A stretch of 64,000 nucleotides of DNA from Kumtagia sp963839725 (GCA_963839725.1 CAWIWT010000018.1:1-64000); one strand, 5' to 3'; shown: positions 45,776 through 54,659, counted from the stretch's first letter. Made by a program: numbers and translations. The notes: a model not told the origin generated them from the sequence alone.

Positions 45776-46042
45776 TCACTGATAAATGTCGCTGCGATGT
45801 CCGATGGTGACCACTAAGATAACCAGCCTTCTGTCCTGAATATCGCAAATGATGCGGTAGTCGCCCACTCTGAAGCGCCAATAGGTCGCCAATGGACCTT
45901 TCAAAGCCTTTCCAAGCTGGCGGGGGTCATCGTGCACCGCGACGCGGTCGCGCAGATAAGTGCGAATGCGTTCGCGGATTTGTGGATCCAGCCGATTTAC
46001 AGATTTCTGTGCGGAACGAAGGTATTCAAACCTCCATGCCAC
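45776..46042 (-). CDS. RelE/ParE-superfamily toxin
   Basis: An 88-residue basic protein (WRFEYLRSAQKSVNRLDPQIRERIRTYL...KALKGPLATYWRFRVGDYRIICDIQDRRLVILVVTIGHRSDIY in part). The C-terminal YRIICDI...VVTIGHRSDIY pattern is typical of RelE-like mRNA interferases. Its start overlaps the antitoxin stop by 17 nt, the usual coupled order. Confidence 0.9.
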   Translation of the reverse strand: MAWRFEYLRSAQKSVNRLDPQIRERIRTYLRDRVAVHDDPRQLGKALKGPLATYWRFRVGDYRIICDIQDRRLVILVVTIGHRSDIYQ

Positions 46043-46262
46043 GCCAGAACTCCTCGTCGGTCAGAATTTCGTCTTCGCCTCGGCGGACACGCTCCATAGC
46101 TTCAGCGGCAAGATAATAATCCTCCACATCCTCCAGCCCGCGCTTGATAATCTCACGAAGATAGTACGCTTTGCTGCGAGCGGTCTTGGCCGCGAGCACA
46201 GCGAGCCGTTCTTCGATTTCGGGCGGCAGTCTTACGGATGTTGGCATTGGCAAAGCGCTCAT
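46026..46262 (-). CDS. Ribbon-helix-helix antitoxin
   Basis: A 78-residue protein with an N-terminal ribbon-helix-helix (PTSVRLPPEIEERLAVLAAKTARSKAYYLREIIKRGLEDVEDYY) for DNA binding and an acidic C-terminus for toxin contact. A perfect inverted repeat (ATGAATAC/GTATTCAT, 46261-46278) overlaps its start and is a likely operator. No ribosome-binding site precedes the ATG at 46262, so either the mRNA is leaderless or ATG 46247 is used. Confidence 0.85.
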   Translation of the reverse strand: MSALPMPTSVRLPPEIEERLAVLAAKTARSKAYYLREIIKRGLEDVEDYYLAAEAMERVRRGEDEILTDEEFWRGMEV

Positions 46263-46278
46263 GAATACACGTATTCAT
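46261..46278. promoter_or_regulatory. Probable toxin-antitoxin operator
   Basis: ATGAATAC (46261-46268), 2 nt, GTATTCAT (46271-46278): a perfect 8-bp dyad at the antitoxin start codon. Ribbon-helix-helix antitoxins usually repress their own promoter at such sites. Confidence 0.5.
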
Positions 46279-46312
46279 ATACAACTTTGAGGCTAAGATC
46301 TCAAGTTCTGTA

Positions 46313-47254
46313 TTAAACCAACGCCGCGATCGCCGCCTCGACATCGGCCGGCGTGCCAATCGCGCTAGTGGCAATGTCTCGATTGATCCGCCGCGCAAGT
46401 CCGGAAAGCACCTTACCCGACCCGACTTCATAGAGCGTCGAAACGCCATTCGCCGCGAACCACTCGACTGTCTCGCGCCAGCGAACCTGCCCGGTCACCT
46501 GCTCGACCAAGCGCCGTGCGATCTCATCAGGGTCGCTCAGCGGCTTCACCACGACATTCGCGACCACAGGCACCGACGGACGGTGCTTGGCAACGCTGGC
46601 CAGCGCCTCGCGCATTGCGTCGGCGGCAGGCGCCATCAATGCGGAATGGAACGGCGCCGAAACGGTCAGCATCAGCGCCCGCTTGGCGCCCTTCTCCGTG
46701 CAAAGCTTGGCCGCAAGCTCGACAGAGGGCCTGGCGCCCGAGATGACAAGCTGCCCGCCACCATTGTCATTGGCGATTTGGCAAACCGAGCCACGCCCGG
46801 CTTCCGCACAAGCCGCTTCAACATCGGCATGGTCGAGGCCGATGATCGCAGCCATCGCGCCCTCACCCACCGGCACGGCTTTCTGCATCGCATTGCCGCG
46901 AATGCGCAGTAGCCGTGCAGTATCGGCGATCGAGAAGGTACCGGCGGCGGCAAGCGCCGAATATTCACCGAGCGAATGGCCGGCGACATAGGCAACCTTG
47001 TCCTTCAGGGAAAAGCCGCGGGCCTCCAGGGAGCGCAACGCCGCCAGCGACACCGCCATCAGCGCCGGCTGCGCGTTCATCGTCAGCGTCAGCGTTTCCT
47101 CGGGACCTTCCCACATCACCGTGGAGAGCTTTTCACCGAGCGCGTCATCCACCTCGTCGAACACCGCCTTCGCCTCGGGAAATGCCTCGGCCAAATCCCT
47201 GCCCATTCCAACGACCTGACTGCCCTGGCCCGGATAGGTGAATGCAATCGTCAT
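46313..47254 (-). CDS. fabD: Malonyl-CoA:ACP transacylase
   Basis: A 313-residue enzyme that loads malonate on ACP. FTYPGQGSQVVGMG begins the fold; the active-site Ser is in VAGHSLGEYSALAAAG and the His in VSAPFHSALMAP. I chose ATG 47254 (MTIAFTYPGQG); the longer frame upstream has no conserved sequence. First gene of the fab block, with fabG following after the toxin-antitoxin pair. Confidence 0.95.
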   Translation of the reverse strand: MTIAFTYPGQGSQVVGMGRDLAEAFPEAKAVFDEVDDALGEKLSTVMWEGPEETLTLTMNAQPALMAVSLAALRSLEARGFSLKDKVAYVAGHSLGEYSALAAAGTFSIADTARLLRIRGNAMQKAVPVGEGAMAAIIGLDHADVEAACAEAGRGSVCQIANDNGGGQLVISGARPSVELAAKLCTEKGAKRALMLTVSAPFHSALMAPAADAMREALASVAKHRPSVPVVANVVVKPLSDPDEIARRLVEQVTGQVRWRETVEWFAANGVSTLYEVGSGKVLSGLARRINRDIATSAIGTPADVEAAIAALV

Positions 47255-47480
47255 GCCAACCCAATCCTTGTGATTTCCGCAAGCCGTGTCGCGCAACGCG
47301 CACCGCGGAGTCAAGGGAGGCAATGGACAAAACGTCGCAGCATACCCCCAAAATTCCTTTGCCGGCGTTATGCCTCCGACCGCAATTTGGCCACAGGCAT
47401 TCGTTTTTTGTGACACCGAGATGACGTTTGCGTGAAAGTATCGTGAACATCAGGCCAGCGTTTGTTGAGGAAGACGTATC

Positions 47481-49403
47481 GTGGGTGTTCCCGGTTTCAG
47501 TTCGAAGCCTTCAATGCAGGCACAGGCAGTCCATCCTTCGCGGCGGCGGCGTGGGCCGTTTTCAGGCGTTATTACCTCCACGATCGTCACGCTGATCGTC
47601 TCGGCGCTGCTGGTCTTTACCGTCGAACTCATCGTGCGCGGGTCGTTCGAACAGACGCTGCTGTTCTTCCAGCAGCCGTTCCGGCCCGGTTGGACGACCG
47701 TCATTTTGTTCGCCCTGCTGATTGTCTTCCTCGACGCTGTGTTTGGCAGGCCGTATCAGGCGCTGTTCATCATCGCGCCTATTGGGCTCGGTCTGGCTTT
47801 CGTCGGCCATCAGAAGGCCCATTACCTCGGCGATCCGCTGTACCCGACGGATTTCCTGTACGCGCGGCAGATTGTCGAATTGATGCCGCTGCTCGTGCGC
47901 GAACGGCCGTTGACTGCGCTTGTTTTCGCGCTGACGGCAGTCCTCGCCACCGTCTTCCTAGTCGCGCTTTGGCGCTACTGGCGCAGCCGCGCCCCACGCC
48001 TGACCATGCGCGCCCGTGGCGCCCGTTTGGCTGTGGCATTGCCCGCCCTGCTCTTTTTCGGATCGATCATGGACTACGCGACGTTCTCCTGGGTGCGAGA
48101 CCGGCTGCAGATTTTCCCGGTGATGTGGGACCAGAAGGAAAACTACGCCAGCAATGGCTTTGCCATCGCCTTCGCACTCAATGTGCCGATGGCCAAGGTC
48201 AGCGCGCCGAAGGGCTATGCGGAGGATGTCATCAAGGCGTTCGCAACTGACAACCCTGCTGCGCTCGCTGTGCCCGCCGAGAAGCCGGACATCATTATGG
48301 TGATGAGCGAGTCCTTCTGGGACCCGACGCTGCTGCCGAAGACAACGATAACACCGGATCCAATTCCGACCGCCCGCGCCCTTTCGACCGGTCGCATGCT
48401 TTCCCCTGAATTCGGCGGCACGACCGCCAATGTCGAGTTCGAAGCGCTGACCGGTTTCTCGAACGCGTTCCTGCCGTATGGAAGCATTCCGTATCAGCAA
48501 TATGTCCGCAGGCCGCTGCCGTCATTGGCACGGTATCTGAAGAGCGAAGGCTATGACACACGGGCCTTCCATCCGTATGCCGGCTGGTTCTGGAACCGCG
48601 CATCGGTCTACAAGGCGTTCGGATTCGACCGCTTCATGTCGGAGGAAACGCTGCCGGTGATCGCCAAGCGCGGCCCGCTGGTCGCCGACACCGCGTTTGT
48701 CGACGAGATCATCCGCGAAGCCGACAGCGCAAGCCAGCCATTCTTCTATTTCGCTGTCACCTTGCAGGGCCACGGCCCCTATGAGGCAAACCGCTATCCC
48801 GATTCCAAGCTGACGATCGAAAGCCCGATGAGCGAGGCTGCCAGCGGCGCGCTCAAGACGTATGCGACAGGCGCCGCGGATGCCGATGAGAGCCTGAAGC
48901 GCCTTATCGACTGGGCGTCGAAGCGTCAGAAGCCCACGGTCATCGCGTTTTTTGGCGACCATCTGCCGCCGCTTGGGCCCGTCTACACGGAGACGGGGTT
49001 CATGAAGGACATCGTCGCGGACCGCAACGCTCCGCTCGCCGAACTTGCCGTCCAGCATGAGACACCGCTGATGGTGTGGTCGAACCGCTCCGGCCCTGTC
49101 AAAGACATCGGATCGGTCAGCCCAGTGTTCCTGCCATATTACCTATTGAAGACCGCGGGGTTCAGCCACCCCTATTACACCGGCTTCCTCGGCAGGGTGA
49201 TCGGCGAGTACCGTGCTGTCGATCGCAACATGCTTGTCGCGCGCGACGGTTCGCCGACGCCGCAATGGTCGCGCGAAAAGGAAATCGCCCCGGTCATCCG
49301 GGATTTCCGTTTTCTCCAGTACGATATAATCTTCGGCAATCGCTTTGGCGAAAGCGCCTTCTTCCCAGAGGATGCGGTCAAAACGCCGGCTGACACGATC
49401 TGA
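47481..49403 (+). CDS. LTA synthase-family membrane phosphoglycerol/phosphoethanolamine transferase
   Basis: A 640-residue protein with four or five membrane segments in the first 200 residues and a periplasmic sulfatase/alkaline-phosphatase-like domain. IIMVMSESFWDPTLL holds the metal site and the Thr nucleophile should be in GGTTANVEFEALTGF. HPYAGWFWNR, TLQGHGPYE and FFGDHLPPLG are typical of LtaS/OpgB relatives. In rhizobia such enzymes add phosphoglycerol to cyclic beta-glucans (CgmB); that role is a fair guess, not shown. GTG start at 47481 with GAGGAAG upstream. Confidence 0.85.
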   Translation: MGVPGFSSKPSMQAQAVHPSRRRRGPFSGVITSTIVTLIVSALLVFTVELIVRGSFEQTLLFFQQPFRPGWTTVILFALLIVFLDAVFGRPYQALFIIAPIGLGLAFVGHQKAHYLGDPLYPTDFLYARQIVELMPLLVRERPLTALVFALTAVLATVFLVALWRYWRSRAPRLTMRARGARLAVALPALLFFGSIMDYATFSWVRDRLQIFPVMWDQKENYASNGFAIAFALNVPMAKVSAPKGYAEDVIKAFATDNPAALAVPAEKPDIIMVMSESFWDPTLLPKTTITPDPIPTARALSTGRMLSPEFGGTTANVEFEALTGFSNAFLPYGSIPYQQYVRRPLPSLARYLKSEGYDTRAFHPYAGWFWNRASVYKAFGFDRFMSEETLPVIAKRGPLVADTAFVDEIIREADSASQPFFYFAVTLQGHGPYEANRYPDSKLTIESPMSEAASGALKTYATGAADADESLKRLIDWASKRQKPTVIAFFGDHLPPLGPVYTETGFMKDIVADRNAPLAELAVQHETPLMVWSNRSGPVKDIGSVSPVFLPYYLLKTAGFSHPYYTGFLGRVIGEYRAVDRNMLVARDGSPTPQWSREKEIAPVIRDFRFLQYDIIFGNRFGESAFFPEDAVKTPADTI

Positions 49404-49723
49404 CGGATCGTATCGTCTGGGACGTATTTTGATCTAATCCCCCGAGAAAATGCCGCTCGGGTCCCGTGGAAGCCTTGCCTTCAGGGCGATTTCCTATATA
49501 GAGCGCGCATCTGCCGGTCCTGGCTGGGGGCTGAACGGAGGGCCGGAGGTTTGAAAAATCTCCGTTTGAAGGCGAACTGTCCTTCTGCCTCCCGTGTCTC
49601 CGCTCTCGACCGTCCATGCTCCTTTCTTCCCCTTACATGGCCGCAAGGCCCTCGATGGGTCAGACAGGTTGCAGAGGCTTAGCCGCCGGTACCGGGCAGA
49701 GGATTGAAGAAAGGCAAAGCACG
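49404..49723 (+). promoter_or_regulatory. rpsF leader region with possible promoter
   Basis: No gene. TATATA at 49495-49500 is a good -10-like box; a TTGCCT lies 14 nt before it, rather close. A small GGCC-GCAA-GGCC hairpin follows at about 49640. The leader of about 220 nt could bind S6/S18 for feedback, as known in other bacteria, but I cannot draw the conserved motif with certainty. Confidence 0.35.
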
Positions 49724-50206
49724 ATGGCTCTCTACGAACATGTGTTTCTTGCCCGGCAGGACCTGTCTCAGCAGCAGGTCGATGCGCTTGTGGAACACTA
49801 CAAGGGTGTCATCACCGCCAATGGCGGTTCGGTCGGCCGGGTCGAGAACTGGGGACTGAAGTCCCTCACCTACCGGGTCAAGAAGAACCGGAAGGCCTAC
49901 TATACGCTTATGGACCTCACCTGCCCGCCGGAAGCGCTCAAGGAGATGGAACGCCAGCAGGGTCTGTCGGAAGACGTCCTTCGCTTCCTGACCATCAAGG
50001 TTGACGCGCACGAAGAAGGCCAGTCGGCCATGCTGCAGAAGCGCGAAGAACGCAGCGAACGCGGTGGCTTCGGCGACCGTGACCGTGGTGATCGTGGTCC
50101 GCGCAGCTTCGGCGACCGCGGCGATCGTGGTCCGCGCAGCTTTGGCGATCGTGACGACCGTGGCCCGCGCCGTCCGCGCGAAGCCGTTGAAGGGGGTGCC
50201 GAATAA
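49724..50206 (+). CDS. rpsF: 30S ribosomal protein S6 with repetitive C-terminal tail
   Basis: The first about 100 residues are normal S6 (YEHVFLARQDLSQQQVDALVEHYK, GLKSLTYRVKKNRKAYYTLM). After residue 112 a charged tail of about 45 residues repeats RGDRGPRSFGD with small changes, so the protein is 160 residues against about 95-135 usually. Similar tails are common in rhizobial S6. The coding repeat is about 33 nt (50083-50175). It overlaps rpsR by one base. Confidence 0.95.
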   Translation: MALYEHVFLARQDLSQQQVDALVEHYKGVITANGGSVGRVENWGLKSLTYRVKKNRKAYYTLMDLTCPPEALKEMERQQGLSEDVLRFLTIKVDAHEEGQSAMLQKREERSERGGFGDRDRGDRGPRSFGDRGDRGPRSFGDRDDRGPRRPREAVEGGAE

Positions 50207-50454
50207 TGGTTGACATCAATCAGATCCCGACCCGGCGTCCTTTCCATCGCCGCCGCAAGACCTGCCCGTTCTCCGGCGCCAACGCTCCGAAGATCGACTA
50301 CAAGGACGTGCGGTTGCTGCAGCGCTACATTTCCGAGCGCGGCAAGATCGTGCCGTCGCGCATCACCGCCGTCAGCCAGAAGAAACAGCGCGAACTCGCC
50401 AAGGCGATCAAGCGCGCCCGTTTCCTCGGCCTGCTGCCGTACCTGGTACGCTAA
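50206..50454 (+). CDS. rpsR: 30S ribosomal protein S18
   Basis: An 82-residue S18 (RRPFHRRRKTCPFSGANAPKIDYKDVRLLQRYI...KKQRELAKAIKRARFLGLLPYLVR in part). It forms a pair with S6 on the 30S platform; the 1-nt overlap with rpsF supports equal production. The ATG at 50206 shares its A with the rpsF TAA stop. Confidence 0.97.
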   Translation: MVDINQIPTRRPFHRRRKTCPFSGANAPKIDYKDVRLLQRYISERGKIVPSRITAVSQKKQRELAKAIKRARFLGLLPYLVR

Positions 50455-50461
50455 CCCATCC

Positions 50462-50486
50462 GGAAAGCGGGCTCTGCCCGCTTTCC
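50462..50486 (+). terminator. Hairpin between rpsR and rplI
   Basis: GGAAAGCGGG (50462-50471) pairs perfectly with CCCGCTTTCC (50477-50486) over a 5-nt loop, 8 nt past the rpsR stop. There is no T-run, so it may lower read-through into rplI or protect the upstream mRNA end. Confidence 0.45.
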
Positions 50487-50654
50487 ATCCTCCGCGACGG
50501 GCGCGGCGGGTTTCTTTCAAATCCCGAGTTGGGGCTGTCGATCCGCCCCTAACTGCCGCAACGGGCAGGACAGCGACACCGACAATCTGTCAGACGCGTC
50601 TTGTTCCGTTCTCAATAGTTGCCGCCCAGCGGCATGATGACAAGGAACAGAGAT

Positions 50655-51230
50655 ATGGACGTCATTCTCCTCGAACGCATTTCCCGCCTCGGCCAGATGG
50701 GCGACACCGTCAAGGTCAAGGACGGCTTTGCCCGTAACTTCCTGCTGCCGCAGGGCAAAGCTCTGCGCGCCAACGAAACCAACAAGAAGAAGTTCGAAGG
50801 CCAGCGCTCGCAGCTCGAAGCCCGCAACCTCGAGCGCAAGTCGGAAGCGACTGCAATCGCCGAGAAGCTCGACGGCAAGAGCTTCATCATCGTTCGCTCG
50901 GCTGGCGAGACCGGTCAGCTCTACGGTTCGGTTTCGACCCGCGACATCGCCGACCTGATCACCGCCGAGGGCTTCAGCGTCAACCGCAACCAGGTCGAAC
51001 TCAACCAGCCCATCAAGACCATCGGCCTGACCAATGTGGCGATGGCGCTGCATCCGGAAGTCGAGGTCACCGTGACGCTCAACATCGCCCGCTCGACGGA
51101 AGAGGCCGAGCGTCAGTCCAAGGGCGAGATGCTCACCACCGCCGAAGCGATCTATGGCGATGACATCAACGAGAACGCCCGTCCGGATAACTTCTTCGAT
51201 CCGGCCGCTGAGGAAGGCGACGACGCCTAA
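50655..51230 (+). CDS. rplI: 50S ribosomal protein L9
   Basis: A 191-residue L9 with the signature MDVILLERISRLGQMGDTVKVKDGFARNFLLPQGKA (given in part) and the long connecting helix (KKKFEGQRSQLEARNLERK). The C-terminal domain is followed by an acidic tail of about 35 residues. Third gene of rpsF-rpsR-rplI, with a 200-nt gap and a hairpin before it. Confidence 0.96.
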   Translation: MDVILLERISRLGQMGDTVKVKDGFARNFLLPQGKALRANETNKKKFEGQRSQLEARNLERKSEATAIAEKLDGKSFIIVRSAGETGQLYGSVSTRDIADLITAEGFSVNRNQVELNQPIKTIGLTNVAMALHPEVEVTVTLNIARSTEEAERQSKGEMLTTAEAIYGDDINENARPDNFFDPAAEEGDDA

Positions 51231-51251
51231 GCACGGCGCATCAAAACCAAC

Positions 51252-51283
51252 AAAAGGCCCGGCATCGACCGGGCCTTTTGCGT
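51252..51283 (+). terminator. Intrinsic terminator after rplI
   Basis: AAAAGGCCCGG (51252-51262) pairs with CCGGGCCTTTT (51269-51279) over a 6-nt loop, 22 nt past the rplI stop. It ends in TTTT plus GCGTTT. Confidence 0.85.
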
Positions 51284-51449
51284 TTCAAGCTCCCAAATCA
51301 CCCCGGCCTGCGGATAGCCGTCGCCTCGGCATCTGGCCTCATCTTCCATTTTCAATTTAGTCCAATTGGAACTTTTCAAACCGCGACGTTTTGTAGCAGA
51401 ATGCGTCAGCCTCATTGACGAATGATGGAGCGATCAGGGATACGAAGCC

Positions 51450-52745
51450 ATGAATATCCTGTTGAAGCGTGTAATCGAGCGCGTTTTGCGGACGGGAAAT
51501 CTGAAGGTCACGGGTCCGAACGGAAACACGTACAGTTTTGGTGACGGCAGCGGCCCGCAGGTGCACATGCACATCAAGACGGCACATGCGGAACGCGCGA
51601 TCACGCTGCGCCCGACGCTGGCTATCGCCGAATGCTTCATGGATGAGGAACTCGATTTCCTGCAGGGCGACGTGCTGCAGTTCCTGCATCTTGTCTATCA
51701 GAACATGGAGCCGATGGGCACGACCGACGCCATATCGCGTGCCGTCGAAGGCATGCGCGTGGCGTTTCGCAGGCTCCAGCAAGTCAATACGCAGGCGCGC
51801 GCGCGGCGGAACGTGCAACGGCACTACGACCTGTCCCGTGAACTCTACAAGCTCTTCCTCGACGACGACATGCAGTACTCCTGCGCTTATTTCGAGCGCC
51901 CCGATATGACGCTGGACGAGGCGCAGCTCGCCAAGAAGCGCCACATCGCCGCCAAGTTGAAGATCAATGCCGGTCATTCGGTGCTCGACATCGGATCCGG
52001 ATGGGGCGGCATGGGTCTCTACATCGCCAAAAACTTTCAGGCGGACGTGCTGGGTGTCACGCTCTCAACGGAACAGCACGCCGTGTCCGTCGAGCGTGCT
52101 CGCACCGAACAGCTGGAAGATCAGGCTCATTTCGAATTGCGCGACTACCGCGATCTCAACGAACGCTTCGACCGCATCGTGTCGGTCGGCATGTTCGAGC
52201 ATGTCGGCGTCAACCACTACCATACCTTCTTCGAAAAATGCGCCACCTTGCTGAAGCCGGACGGCGTCATGGTGCTGCATTCCATCGGCCGCTTCGGCCC
52301 GCCAACGGCGACCAACGCCTTTATCCGCAAATACATCTTCCCGGGCGGCTATATCCCCGCGCTGTCGGAAGTGCTGCCGATGATCGAAAAGGCCGGCCTG
52401 ATGACCGGCGATATCGAAGTTCTGCGCGTGCACTATGCGGATACGCTGAAACACTGGCGGGAGCGCTTCCTCGCAAACCGCGATAAGGCGAAGGCGATTT
52501 ACGACGAGCGCTTCTGCCGCATGTGGGAGTTTTACCTGTCCGGCTCCGAGGCGGCGTTCCGCTGGCAGGATCTCATGGTTTTCCAGATCCAGCTGACGAA
52601 ACGCAACGACACGCTGCCGGTCACGCGCGGTTATATGGAGAAGTGCGAAAAGGCGCTCGCCATGCATGAGATGGGCCATCGAGGCATGCAGCAGCCCATC
52701 GAAAAGCCGAAGCGCGGACGGCGGAAAGTCGCCGACCACGAGTAA
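51450..52745 (+). CDS. cfa: Cyclopropane-fatty-acyl-phospholipid synthase family protein
   Basis: A 431-residue SAM-dependent enzyme that adds methylene to double bonds of membrane lipids. HYDLSRELYKLFLDDDMQYSCAYFERPD is the family core, split here; the SAM motif is VLDIGSGWGGMGLYIAK; FDRIVSVGMFEHVGVNHY and FIRKYIFPGGYIPALSE follow. An N-terminal SCP2-like domain precedes the catalytic part. Rhizobia often have two copies; which this is cannot be told. Confidence 0.9.
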   Translation: MNILLKRVIERVLRTGNLKVTGPNGNTYSFGDGSGPQVHMHIKTAHAERAITLRPTLAIAECFMDEELDFLQGDVLQFLHLVYQNMEPMGTTDAISRAVEGMRVAFRRLQQVNTQARARRNVQRHYDLSRELYKLFLDDDMQYSCAYFERPDMTLDEAQLAKKRHIAAKLKINAGHSVLDIGSGWGGMGLYIAKNFQADVLGVTLSTEQHAVSVERARTEQLEDQAHFELRDYRDLNERFDRIVSVGMFEHVGVNHYHTFFEKCATLLKPDGVMVLHSIGRFGPPTATNAFIRKYIFPGGYIPALSEVLPMIEKAGLMTGDIEVLRVHYADTLKHWRERFLANRDKAKAIYDERFCRMWEFYLSGSEAAFRWQDLMVFQIQLTKRNDTLPVTRGYMEKCEKALAMHEMGHRGMQQPIEKPKRGRRKVADHE

Positions 52746-52818
52746 CATTGACCGGTCGGCGCACTTGAGGCTCGGCGCTAGCCCTGCAAGATAGATTGTC
52801 GAAGCAGGGGCCAAGCTC

Positions 52819-53145
52819 ATGAACTATCTCATCTTCGCCGCCGCCGCATTGGCCGAGATCGCCGGTTGCTTCGCCTTCTGGGCATGGTGGCGGCTGGACA
52901 AGTCGCTGGTCTGGCTGGCGCCCGGCATGCTGTCGCTGATCGCGTTCGCCTGGCTGCTGACCTTGGTGCAGACCGACGCGGCGGGCCGCGCCTACGCCGC
53001 CTATGGCGGCATCTACATCATTGCATCGCTGTTGTGGCTGTGGCTGGCAGAGGGCGTGCAGCCTGACCGCTGGGACTTGGCTGGCGCGCTCATTTGCCTT
53101 GTCGGCGCCAGCGTGATCCTGCTCGCGCCTCGCGGCCTTGTCTAG
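52819..53145 (+). CDS. YnfA/UPF0060 family membrane protein
   Basis: A 108-residue protein with four membrane segments (YLIFAAAALAEIAGCFAFWAWWRL starts the first) and AAYGGIYIIASLLWLWLAEG, matching the UPF0060 family, which resembles small multidrug-resistance exporters. Function unproven. Confidence 0.9.
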   Translation: MNYLIFAAAALAEIAGCFAFWAWWRLDKSLVWLAPGMLSLIAFAWLLTLVQTDAAGRAYAAYGGIYIIASLLWLWLAEGVQPDRWDLAGALICLVGASVILLAPRGLV

Positions 53146-53184
53146 GGACAATCCCAAAGGCGCAACTTTTGACGTATTTGCCGC

Positions 53185-53339
53185 CCTCACCCTTACCCCC
53201 TCCCCGGGACGGGAGAGGGGGCATCGACGTCGTGCTCTGTCACCGGAGTTGGCGATTGGTGGTGTGCATGCGGCGGCGCTCCCTTCTCCCCGTTTCTTAC
53301 GGGGAGAAGGGCTGCCGGCAGGCGGATGAGGGGCAGCGC
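53185..53339. repeat. RIME-like dispersed repeat, inverted relative to the 24.5-kb copy
   Basis: The stretch 53300-53339 is the reverse complement of 24481-24519 with few changes (CTGCCGGCAGGCGGATGAGG), and GTCACCGG...GGCGATTGG corresponds to the middle of that copy. A perfect 12-bp hairpin (CCTTCTCCCCGT/ACGGGGAGAAGG, 53282-53310) has only a 5-nt loop here. It lies between convergent ynfA and HAD genes and may help end transcription. Confidence 0.65.
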
Positions 53340-53345
53340 AAACAG

Positions 53346-54062
53346 TCAAGGCTTGACACCTTTGGTGTTCAATTGACCAACCAACTCTGGCAGTTCGCCG
53401 AGATGAGCGATCTCGCGAAAACGTGGATCGCCGTCCGGCGCGTCGAGATGCTCCAGCACCCAGGTGAGCGGATGGGGAACAAACACACCCCAGCTTCCGG
53501 CTTTCAGCGCCGGCACCACGTCGGACTTCAGCGAGTTGCCGACCATCATCGAGCGGCCGGCGCCATCGCCATGCCGGGTAAACACCCGTTCATATGTTGC
53601 CGCAGTCTTGTCGCTGACGATTTCGACGGCGTCGAAATGGTCTCCAAGCCCTGATTGCGCCAGTTTGCGCTCCTGGTCGAACAGGTCACCCTTGGTGATC
53701 AGGACAATGCGATAGTCGTCCGCCAGGCGCTCGAGAGTCTCGGCTACATGCGGCAAGGTCTCGACCGGGTGCGCCAGCATTTCGCGGCCCGTTTCGAGAA
53801 TCTCACCTATTATCGACGCAGGCACCCTGCCCTCGGTGATTTCGACCGCCGTCTCGATCATTGATAGCGTGAAGCCTTTGATGCCGAAGCCGTAGTGGGC
53901 GAGGTTTCGCCTCTCGGCCTCCAGCAGCCGCGACGCCAGGGCTTCCGGCGCCGCATGATCGGCAAGCAGCGCTTGAAACCGTTGCTCGGTCAGGCGGAAG
54001 AACTGCTCATTTTGCCAAAGCGTGTCGTCGGCATCAAAGCCGATGGTGGTCAGGCTCGCCAT
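53346..54062 (-). CDS. HAD-superfamily hydrolase
   Basis: A 238-residue phosphatase-like protein. Motif I is FDADDTLWQNE (nucleophile and acid/base Asp), motif II VLITKGD, and motif III/IV MMVGNSLKSDVVPALKAG. The cap domain lies between residues 25 and 95. Start at 54062 with GGAGC upstream. Its substrate is unknown. Confidence 0.88.
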   Translation of the reverse strand: MASLTTIGFDADDTLWQNEQFFRLTEQRFQALLADHAAPEALASRLLEAERRNLAHYGFGIKGFTLSMIETAVEITEGRVPASIIGEILETGREMLAHPVETLPHVAETLERLADDYRIVLITKGDLFDQERKLAQSGLGDHFDAVEIVSDKTAATYERVFTRHGDGAGRSMMVGNSLKSDVVPALKAGSWGVFVPHPLTWVLEHLDAPDGDPRFREIAHLGELPELVGQLNTKGVKP

Positions 54063-54162
54063 CTGTCTGCTCCGGATATCGCCATGATCGCCTAGCCCGG
54101 TGTATCGGTGGCCGTCAACGTCACGACGGAGCGATGCTGACTCCGAACGGTTCACGTTGCGC

Positions 54163-54492
54163 TTAGGCCGGCAGCTTCGCGTTCTTCGCCTCGGCTAGAA
54201 TCCAGCGCGCAGCGATGCGTGGATCGTAGGCGACGCCAAGCGGATAGACGAGGTGATAGGCGTATTCGGGAATTGCCTTGATGCCGAGGTCAAAAGGCCG
54301 AACGAGGCGTCCAGCAGAAAGATCGTTGGCGACCAAGGAGAAATAGCAGAGGGCAACGATATTACCGTCGATCGCCGCCGGCGGGATCAATCTGAGTCGG
54401 CTGGGGCCCCAGCAACGCACAGCAAACCCAGGCCAAAGCAAACCGTCTCGAACCCATTGTCCAACGCCAAAATGTTTCCTCTTTGTTCTCAT
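54163..54492 (-). pseudogene. LysR-type regulator, C-terminal fragment
   Basis: VALCYFSLVANDLSAGRLVRPFDLGIKAIPEYAYHLVYPLG and RIAARWILAEAKNA (split here) match the end of the substrate-binding domain of GcvA-like LysR regulators. The DNA-binding domain and most of the sensor domain are absent and the first 35 codons look unrelated. No ribosome-binding site. A gene remnant. Confidence 0.6.
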
Positions 54493-54659
54493 CGATCTAT
54501 TCGCTAGAATTGGTTTTCGATTCGGGTCAACGGCGATCTTGTTGTCGCATAGCGGCTGTGGATAGGGTGGATATCGGGAGCTCCGCCCGAAAAGTCACAC
54601 CCCGCCTGGCGCTTCTTGCTAACCGGTGGCTGCGAAGAAATTCTGGGGCGGCGGAGAAG

